NCBI GenBank assembly: GCA_902569415.1 | Contig: CACFUH010000006.1 | Span: 1-47,987, forward strand | Direction of reading: 5' to 3' | From: an uncultured Pelagibacteraceae bacterium | Lineage (GTDB): Bacteria > Pseudomonadota > Alphaproteobacteria > Pelagibacterales > Pelagibacteraceae | Length of the DNA stretch: 47,987 nucleotides | In this document: in pieces, positions 41,284 through 47,987 of the stretch | Numbering within the stretch: the first letter of the stretch is position 1 | Layout of the letters: every line of letters starts with the position of its first letter | Program-made: the position numbers and the translations under genes | The notes under the pieces: generated by a model | Seen by the model: only the letters and a program-made list of their open reading frames with translations | Told to the model about the DNA's origin: nothing | The model's database searches: none

Positions 41284-42705
41284 TTAGTAAAGTCTTAGAT
41301 ATTCTTTTACTTCCCAATCAGTAACTGCTTGGTGATAACGCTCCCACTCATCATTTTTATAAGATAAAAAAGATTTTTTCATTACAGACCCCATAACCTC
41401 ATCAGATAATTTATTTACTCTCAAAGCTTCTATTGCTTGCATTAAATTTTTAGGAAGTCTTTTAATTCCCAATTTTTTAAACTCTGCATCAGTCATTTGG
41501 TATAAATCTTGATCAGTTGGTTTACCAGGATCAATTTTATTTTTAATACCATCCATTGCTGAAGAAATAGTCATAGCTAAAGCCAAATAAACATTCATTG
41601 TCATATCTGCTGCTCTATTTTCAATACAATATCTGTTTTGTGGTAAGCGAAACTGTGCAGATCTATTATTGTGACCATATGTAATATTAGTTGGCGCCCA
41701 AGTTACTGTTCCTCCTTCAAAACCTCCAACTCTAGGAACTAAACCATTGTATGAGTTAACCGTTGAACATGTGATTGCTGTTAATGCTTCAGAGTTTTTC
41801 ATAAGTCCACCCACTGCATGTTTTGATTGTTTTGACCAACCTTTTCCATCAGTAAAAATATTTTTTCCAGGTTTATTTACATCTTCCATTGAAAAATTAA
41901 TATGTGCTCCCGATCTCCAGTCTCCTATTGTAGGTTTTGGCATAAAAGTAATGAACATATTATTTTTTTTAGCAATTTCTTTTAAAAGAATTCTTAAGAA
42001 AACTAATCTATCTGCCATTTCTAATAAATTTGTATAATGAAAATCTAATTCAAATTGTGAATAAGCTCCTTCAGCAACCACATCATGTAAATTCCATCCT
42101 AGTTCTTCAAGAATATCAATCAATTCTTTTAAAAAATGCATAGAGTCTAATGAATATTCAACATCATAACCAAATGCCTGTCGTCTTGGTCTTATTCCAT
42201 TTATTGGATCGCTATCAATAGCTTTAACTGGTTTTCCATCTTCTCCATATTTCATTGCAATAAATTCAGGTTCAATACCACACATTCCTTTGTAGCCTGC
42301 ATCGTGTGCTTTTTGCACTGCGCGTTTTAGAGCTTGTCTTGGACAAACATTATAAGGTTTATCTTCCCAATAAAGATCTGCAAAAATTATAGCCATTGTT
42401 TTGTCCCAAGGACAAATATAAACGCTATCTAAATCTGGCAACATTATTTGGTCAGAGTCAGCAGGAGTTAATTCGGGTACAAAAGATATTGAGTGTACTG
42501 CAAACTGAGGTCCCTTACCTAAACATAGTTGCTCAAAATCACTCATCGGCACAGGTTTAGTTTTTGGAATACCATGTAAATCTATCCAGCTCGACATTAC
42601 ATATTGTACGCCAGCAGCTTTAAGTTTTTTGTGAACTGCAGGAATTTTTTTCCTGTTTCTCTCAATAGCGTCTTTAAAATTTTCGTAATATATTTTATTT
42701 TTCAT
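41284..42705 (-). CDS. Type III glutamine synthetase-like ligase (GlnT/GMAS-related)
   Basis: 473 aa; SSWIDLHGIPKTKPVPM, CGIEPEFIAMKY, FMPKPTIGDWRSGAHINFSM, RLPQNRYCIENRAADMTMNVYLALA. Confidence 0.85.
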   Translation of the reverse strand: MKNKIYYENFKDAIERNRKKIPAVHKKLKAAGVQYVMSSWIDLHGIPKTKPVPMSDFEQLCLGKGPQFAVHSISFVPELTPADSDQIMLPDLDSVYICPWDKTMAIIFADLYWEDKPYNVCPRQALKRAVQKAHDAGYKGMCGIEPEFIAMKYGEDGKPVKAIDSDPINGIRPRRQAFGYDVEYSLDSMHFLKELIDILEELGWNLHDVVAEGAYSQFELDFHYTNLLEMADRLVFLRILLKEIAKKNNMFITFMPKPTIGDWRSGAHINFSMEDVNKPGKNIFTDGKGWSKQSKHAVGGLMKNSEALTAITCSTVNSYNGLVPRVGGFEGGTVTWAPTNITYGHNNRSAQFRLPQNRYCIENRAADMTMNVYLALAMTISSAMDGIKNKIDPGKPTDQDLYQMTDAEFKKLGIKRLPKNLMQAIEALRVNKLSDEVMGSVMKKSFLSYKNDEWERYHQAVTDWEVKEYLRLY

Positions 42706-42713
42706 TAGGTAAA

Positions 42714-43109
42714 TTATTTTGGCATATCTTCTGGGTCAATTCCAGGAACAAATGTTATACCAGCTTTTTGCTTCCAATCATGAGGATAAGCAGCATAAAA
42801 TATTACACATTTTTCATCACATTCGTAGGCTATATGATTATCCTTTGGAATATAAAGTACATCTCCAGGGTTACAAACGTAAGATTTACCATCGCAAGTT
42901 AGTCTAAACGTTCCTTCCATGCAGTAAATAATTTCATCACAAGTTAAATCCCAGGGAACAGAAACTTTGTTTAAAAAGTTTAATCCTCCACACATAGTGT
43001 TACTTACTTTACTTGTAACAAATGGTTTTATGTAAGATTTTCCTGGTTCTAATGTATGAAGTCTATTTTCAATATCTTTAAATTTATAGAGTTGTGGTTC
43101 TTTAGACAT
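42714..43109 (-). CDS. Cupin-domain protein
   Basis: 131 aa; WDLTCDEIIYCMEGTFRLTCDGKSYVCNPGDVLYIPKDNHIAYECDE. Confidence 0.82.
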   Translation of the reverse strand: MSKEPQLYKFKDIENRLHTLEPGKSYIKPFVTSKVSNTMCGGLNFLNKVSVPWDLTCDEIIYCMEGTFRLTCDGKSYVCNPGDVLYIPKDNHIAYECDEKCVIFYAAYPHDWKQKAGITFVPGIDPEDMPK

Positions 43110-43126
43110 TAATATTCCTTTCGATT

Positions 43127-43543
43127 TTATATTTTAATTGGTTCGTTTAATTCTACTTTGTAACCATCTGGATCTTCACAAAAAGCAATTACTCTTGTTC
43201 CATGTTTCATTGGACCTGGCTTACGAGTAATATTAACCCCAAGCTTTGTAAGATCTTCGCAAGCTTTATATACATCTGGAGTTTCTATACAAATATGACC
43301 CCATCCATTTCCTTTGTCGTAATCTTCTTTTTGATCCCAATTATGAGTTAGTTCAAGACACGGAGATTCATTTTCAAGTCCATAACCAATGAATGCATTA
43401 GTAAATTTTCCATCAGGATAATCAGTTTTTCTTAAAACTTTCATTCCCAGAGTTTTGCAATAAAAGTTAAAAGAAGTTTCTAAATCTTTTACTCTTATCA
43501 TTGTATGAGCCAATCTATATCCTTCATTAACATTTTTAGACAT
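43127..43543 (-). CDS. gloA: VOC-family lactoylglutathione lyase (GloA-like)
   Basis: 138 aa; LAHTMIRVKDLETSFNFYCKTLGMKVLRKTDYPDGKFTNAFIGYG...GWGHICIETPDVYKACE...GTRVIAFCEDPDGYKVELNE. Confidence 0.85.
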   Translation of the reverse strand: MSKNVNEGYRLAHTMIRVKDLETSFNFYCKTLGMKVLRKTDYPDGKFTNAFIGYGLENESPCLELTHNWDQKEDYDKGNGWGHICIETPDVYKACEDLTKLGVNITRKPGPMKHGTRVIAFCEDPDGYKVELNEPIKI

Positions 43544-44672
43544 TTTTTTTACCTTTCATTATTTTTTTTGATTTCATAGTTGCTTGAATTATTAATTTTT
43601 GAAATTTTTGAACTCCTTTTTCCCAGTGTGGAGATAATAACCCACCATCATTTGAAGCTGGTGACGATCTTCCTTCTTGTAATCTTTCGCACATTTCATG
43701 ATCTTCTTTATGTACACTCCACCATATCTTCTTTGTAATATCAATCTCTTCTTTAGACATAGATTTTCCCTCTGTTGAGTATATTATTCTTTTTTGGCTT
43801 GTAATACCTGGTCCAATAGGAATGTTTAAGTATACACCTATTTGATTAGGATAATAAGTTCCAATTATAAAGTTTGGAAACAAAGAAAGATATTTTGAAG
43901 ATACCGATAAAGCACTACTATTTTTATTATCTTCTTTATCAACATTAACTCCACTTCCATAACAAATCCCATCCACAATTGTATAATGATCTTTCAGCGG
44001 CTGATTTGTTGTTGTTTTGTGAACAAATTGAACGTGATATGGTTCAATAAAATTTTCAATAAGGAACTTCCAATTTGTATTAATTTTTCCAAAATCTAAA
44101 GTTGCCGCATATTTTATTTTAGTTAAGTCTAAATCTTTAAATTTTGAAATTAAAGGCTTTGCGTATTCATTAAATTTTTTTGCTTTTCCATTAATATTTA
44201 CAAATATCCAATCATGCCAAATATGAATTCTTATTGGTTTTAGACCATGATTTTTAAAATTAAATCCTTTTGGTTTATGTACATTTGTGCCTCCAATGTG
44301 TGGAGCAGCTTTTAAATTTCCCTGAAGGTCATATGTCCAAGAATGATAAGGACATCGAATTAACTTACCAATATTTTTTTTTTCATCTACTAATTTTAAA
44401 CATCGGTGACTACAAACATTATGAAAGGCGGTAATTTTATTATCATCATTTTTAATTAGTAGGATAGGTTTTCCAGCAATATAAACCGGAACAACATCTC
44501 CTACTTTTTTAAATTCGTGAGCAAAAGCTATAAATAGCCAACCATCAGCTAATGCAGTTTTACATTCTTTATCCCAAAATTCGTTATCGGTATATGATTT
44601 TGCAGGAAGCCCAAAAATTGTATTTGTATTTTTAGGGCTTTTAATTTTAACTGAAGTTTTACTTTCAGACAT
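43536..44672 (-). CDS. Rieske non-heme iron aromatic-ring-hydroxylating-type oxygenase, alpha subunit
   Basis: 378 aa; Rieske CSHRCLKLV...CPYHSWTYDLQGNL; mononuclear iron region NFIEPYHVQFVHK. Confidence 0.92.
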   Translation of the reverse strand: MSESKTSVKIKSPKNTNTIFGLPAKSYTDNEFWDKECKTALADGWLFIAFAHEFKKVGDVVPVYIAGKPILLIKNDDNKITAFHNVCSHRCLKLVDEKKNIGKLIRCPYHSWTYDLQGNLKAAPHIGGTNVHKPKGFNFKNHGLKPIRIHIWHDWIFVNINGKAKKFNEYAKPLISKFKDLDLTKIKYAATLDFGKINTNWKFLIENFIEPYHVQFVHKTTTNQPLKDHYTIVDGICYGSGVNVDKEDNKNSSALSVSSKYLSLFPNFIIGTYYPNQIGVYLNIPIGPGITSQKRIIYSTEGKSMSKEEIDITKKIWWSVHKEDHEMCERLQEGRSSPASNDGGLLSPHWEKGVQKFQKLIIQATMKSKKIMKGKKNV

Positions 44673-44768
44673 TTATAGGTTCCTTCTTAATAAATGAAAT
44701 CTATTTGTGATTTGCTAATATTACAATAAAATATATCATAGTTAATTATTGTATTTTAAGGAGGTCAA

Positions 44769-46112
44769 TTGGTTAACTCGAACAGTAATATCTATAAAGG
44801 CTATAATCAAGCGAAACCAGATGGTTATGATAAAGAAATTTCCCACACAAATTTTGGGACTCCTGGTGGAGAGTATCTTAGAAGGTATTGGCATCCTGTT
44901 GCCTTAACTTCTGAAGTAAGCACAACTCCTTTACAAATAAAAATTCTTGGAGAAGATTTAGTTATTTTTAAAACCACAAAAAACAAAATAGGATTAGTTC
45001 ATAAAAATTGTCCTCACAGAAGAGCATCATTAGTTTATGGAAAATGTGAAACAAACGGTATTAGATGTTGTTATCATGGATGGTTATTTTCTCCAGACGG
45101 AGAGATTTTAGAAACTCCAGGTGAAGATCCAGATTCAAAACAGGCAGAACAAGTAAGAAAAAAATTTAAATTAGGAGCTTATCCAATAAAAGAATTTAAC
45201 GGAATTGTGTTCGCTTATATGGGTCCCCCAGAAAAAATTCCTTCATTCCCTCATTATGATGCGTATGACATTTCAGATATTGTAAGAAGACCATATAAGA
45301 TTAATTATAATTGTAATTGGATACAAGTTCTTGATGCAATTATGGATCCAGTTCATACATCATTTTTACACGGTCAAAGTTCAGGAATACAATTTTCTGA
45401 AGGTTTTGCAGAACTTGGAGAAATAGAATTTTTCGAAAGAGGAATGCAATATCTTGGAGCAAACACGAGAAGAGTTGACGATAATATTTGGGTTAGAGTA
45501 AATGAATTAATACTTCCTAACTTCACACAGGCTGGATCAGCTTTTGCTGCAGACGGTACCAAAACTCGATACTTCGGCAGAAGTTCTTTTACTAGATGGG
45601 TAGTACCTATAGATGACGAGCATTGTGTAGCTATAGCTTGGGGTAATTTTGGAGATAGAGCAGATCCAATTGAATATAACAACAAAGAAGGCTGTGAAAG
45701 AATTGAAGCAGGTGAAATTATAGATCGAACTTGGGAAGAAAAACAAAAAAGTCCAGGAGATGCTGAAGCGGTTGAAGGAATGGGATTTATAAGTCAACAC
45801 AAAGGTGAACATTTAATGCCAACTGATCATGGAATAATGTCTTACAGAAGACATATCAGAAAATCAATAAAAGCATTGCAAGAAGGAACAGAGCCTAAAC
45901 AATTTAAAAATAATGGAGATGCTATCAAAACATATGGTCAAGATACAGTTTTAAGAGTTCCAAAAAGAAATGTAGATGATCGAAAATTTATAAAATCAGT
46001 TGGTGCCGCAGTATTGAAATTACAGTTTGATTCAGAAAAAATGCCAAATAAAGACCGCGACTCTTTTATAATAAAAGAATTATCTAATATGGAAAAGAAT
46101 GGAGCATTTTGA
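44769..46112 (+). CDS. Rieske 2Fe-2S oxygenase (phthalate dioxygenase-type oxygenase component)
   Basis: 447 aa; EYLRRYWHPVALTSEV, CPHRRASLVYGKCETNGIRCCYHGWLFSPDGEILETPGED, DAIMDPVHTSFLHG. TTG start with AAGGAGG SD. Confidence 0.92.
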   Translation: MVNSNSNIYKGYNQAKPDGYDKEISHTNFGTPGGEYLRRYWHPVALTSEVSTTPLQIKILGEDLVIFKTTKNKIGLVHKNCPHRRASLVYGKCETNGIRCCYHGWLFSPDGEILETPGEDPDSKQAEQVRKKFKLGAYPIKEFNGIVFAYMGPPEKIPSFPHYDAYDISDIVRRPYKINYNCNWIQVLDAIMDPVHTSFLHGQSSGIQFSEGFAELGEIEFFERGMQYLGANTRRVDDNIWVRVNELILPNFTQAGSAFAADGTKTRYFGRSSFTRWVVPIDDEHCVAIAWGNFGDRADPIEYNNKEGCERIEAGEIIDRTWEEKQKSPGDAEAVEGMGFISQHKGEHLMPTDHGIMSYRRHIRKSIKALQEGTEPKQFKNNGDAIKTYGQDTVLRVPKRNVDDRKFIKSVGAAVLKLQFDSEKMPNKDRDSFIIKELSNMEKNGAF

Positions 46113-47134
46113 CAAATAAAAAAATTAAAATTCATGTTAAAAACAATCATTGGGCCCCAGGTTCTTTTCCTACTGACGCAGAAGGAGAAAAAAATTTTAC
46201 AATAACTAAAGAGCGTTTTGACAATGTTCTTAATAAATTTCCAGAAATTAAAGAAAAAATAGAAGTTTTTTTTGACTGGGATGAAGAGAATTTTAAAAAA
46301 TCAATTTTAAATTCTGATATTTTGCTAGCTTGGAACTTTCCTACAAAGAATCTTAAAGAACAAGCTCCAAATCTTAAATGGATACATGTTATATCAGCTG
46401 GAGTAGAGCATTTGCTTCCTTTAGATTGGATGAACGATGATTTAGTTTTAACTAATAGCAGTGGAGCTCATGCTAAAAAAGCTGGTGAGTTTGGTTTAAT
46501 GAGTATTTTAATGTTGCAAAATCATATGACCAGATTAATTACTCACCAGAAAAATAAAGAATTTGTTTCATTATTTAGCAATCCAGTTCATGGAAAAACA
46601 GTAGTTGTAGTTGGTACAGGATCACTAGGAGGATCGATGGTAAAACATGTATCAAAATTAGGTGCAAACATTATCGGAGTTAATAAAAGAGGAAAAAAAA
46701 CTGAAGGCTGTTCAAAAACTATCACAATAGACAAAATTGATAGTGTTTTGCCTGAAGCTGACTTTTTATATTTGGCACTTCCTGAAACTCCTGAAACCAA
46801 AAATCTAATTAATAAAAAAAGACTCGATATGTTAAAAACTACATGTGGAATTGTAAATATAGGAAGACAATCAGCAATGGATTATGATGCATTAAGTGAG
46901 AAACTTAAAAAAAATGAAATAGCTGGAGCAATACTTGATGTATTTTCTCATGAACCATTAGATAAAAGCTCAAAACTTTGGGATACTCCTAATTTAGTTA
47001 TTACACCGCATGTATCCTCAGATGATGATGGAAATTATGTCGAATTAACACTTGGCATATTCTTTAATAATTTAAAACTTTTTATTGAGAATAAAGAATT
47101 ATCAAATCAAGTTGATAAAAAACTTGGTTATTAA
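46109..47134 (+). CDS. D-2-hydroxyacid dehydrogenase (glyoxylate/hydroxypyruvate reductase-like)
   Basis: 341 aa; WIHVISAGVEHL, VVVVGTGSLGGSMVKHVSKLG, VNIGRQSAMD, AGAILDVFSHEPLDKSSKLWDTPNLVITPHVS. Confidence 0.9.
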   Translation: MTNKKIKIHVKNNHWAPGSFPTDAEGEKNFTITKERFDNVLNKFPEIKEKIEVFFDWDEENFKKSILNSDILLAWNFPTKNLKEQAPNLKWIHVISAGVEHLLPLDWMNDDLVLTNSSGAHAKKAGEFGLMSILMLQNHMTRLITHQKNKEFVSLFSNPVHGKTVVVVGTGSLGGSMVKHVSKLGANIIGVNKRGKKTEGCSKTITIDKIDSVLPEADFLYLALPETPETKNLINKKRLDMLKTTCGIVNIGRQSAMDYDALSEKLKKNEIAGAILDVFSHEPLDKSSKLWDTPNLVITPHVSSDDDGNYVELTLGIFFNNLKLFIENKELSNQVDKKLGY

Positions 47135-47137
47135 AAG

Positions 47138-47446
47138 TTATATTGAATCTATTGAATTTAAAACTTTTACCTCTCTAGGCTTTTCCAACAAATCTTCTAT
47201 TTTAGATCTATAATCTTTATAATGTACTGTTTCTCTGTGAAAATCTAAGGCAGCAGAATCTTTATAAATTTCAAATAGGTGGAAAGATATAATTTTATTA
47301 TCATTATTTTTTTCTTCATAAAAATTATAAAGTTCATTACCTTCCTCTGATCTTGTAGGTTTTATCATAGACAATATAACTTCTTTAACTTCGTTAACTT
47401 TATCTTTTTTTGGATAAAAACTTGCCAGAACTATTATTTTAGACAT
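47138..47446 (-). CDS. Antibiotic biosynthesis monooxygenase (ABM)-domain protein, YgiN-like
   Basis: 102 aa; IVLASFYPKKDKVNEVKEVILSMIKPTRSEEGNELYNFYEE...HLFEIYKDSAALDFHRETVHYKDY. Confidence 0.8.
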   Translation of the reverse strand: MSKIIVLASFYPKKDKVNEVKEVILSMIKPTRSEEGNELYNFYEEKNNDNKIISFHLFEIYKDSAALDFHRETVHYKDYRSKIEDLLEKPREVKVLNSIDSI

Positions 47447-47528
47447 TACTAATTTCCTTTAATTCTTAAGAATAATTTATTTTAAATGTACTCTTATATT
47501 TCTATTTAGTATCATAATTATATAAAAA

Positions 47529-47987
47529 ATGATCAAAGATATTATTAAAAATTTAAAACCATCGTCTACACTTCTTATCAATGAAAAATCAAATAAATTA
47601 GAAAGAGAAGGCAAAAAAATATTTAAATTTGGGTTTGGTCAATCCCCGTTCAAAGTGCCTCAAGATATTGTTAATGAACTTAAAGGTAATGCACATCAAA
47701 ACAAATATCTTCCAATGCAAGGTCTAGAAGATTTAAGAGTTTCTATTGCAGACTATATTTCTAAAAAAAAAGATTATAAATATTCAAGCTCTAATATAAT
47801 TATTGGTCCAGGATCAAAAGAGTTAATGTTTTTATTACAAATTTTATTTGAAGGAGAAATAATACTTCCTGCTCCCAGCTGGGTTTCTTATGCGCCTCAA
47901 GCAATAATTGGAAGGAATAAAATTAAATGGATTCAAACAAAAAGTGAAAATAATTGGTTTCCAACAGCTAAAGAAATAGAAGATGTA
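47529..47987 (+). CDS. Class I/II aminotransferase, 3'-truncated by window end
   Basis: Open frame from ATG 47529: MIKDIIKNLKPSSTLLINEKSNKLEREGKKIFKFGFGQSPFKVP...YLPMQGLEDLRVSIADYI...IIIGPGSKELMFLLQILFEGEIILPAPSWVSYAPQA. Confidence 0.88.
   Translation, partial: MIKDIIKNLKPSSTLLINEKSNKLEREGKKIFKFGFGQSPFKVPQDIVNELKGNAHQNKYLPMQGLEDLRVSIADYISKKKDYKYSSSNIIIGPGSKELMFLLQILFEGEIILPAPSWVSYAPQAIIGRNKIKWIQTKSENNWFPTAKEIEDV

Noticed and set aside
45374-45812. Overlapping minus-strand ORFs (103 and 91 aa) within the second Rieske gene
   Set aside because: Antisense of a conserved oxygenase; no promoter, SD or family support.

Overview
AT-rich bacterial chromosome segment. Gene content, compact spacing and codon usage resemble a SAR11/Pelagibacter-type alphaproteobacterium; this is inferred by recognition, with no search run. 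The left ~33 kb is mostly core: end of glyS (inferred), ppdK, nadC/nadA, tRNA-Leu(GAG), a minus-strand circularly permuted (two-piece) tmRNA, thyX, mrp, hflK/hflC, degP-like protease, miaA, ilvB-ilvH-ilvC, leuA-mreB-mreC-mreD-mrdA-rodA, a DadA-like oxidase, EamA/FkbM/MsrB, a glutaredoxin, an outer-membrane barrel protein and a liv-type branched-chain amino-acid ABC transporter. The right ~14 kb (33.6-48 kb) is an accessory-looking catabolic block. It holds a tightly overlapping operon (LLM flavin monooxygenase, Xsc-like TPP enzyme, DUF1185/AA_synth protein, alpha/beta hydrolase, aldehyde dehydrogenase, EamA permease). A second operon follows (Rieske oxygenase, GloA-like VOC, cupin, type-III glutamine synthetase-like ligase, MetX-like acyltransferase), with a divergent Rieske oxygenase/2-hydroxyacid dehydrogenase pair. 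The best candidates for something undescribed are these two operons, the 133-nt leader ahead of the LLM gene, a tRNA 3'-end remnant beside a 32-bp tandem repeat and an ORFan at 2.7-3.7 kb, and a 22-aa hydrophobic micro-ORF in the liv operon.
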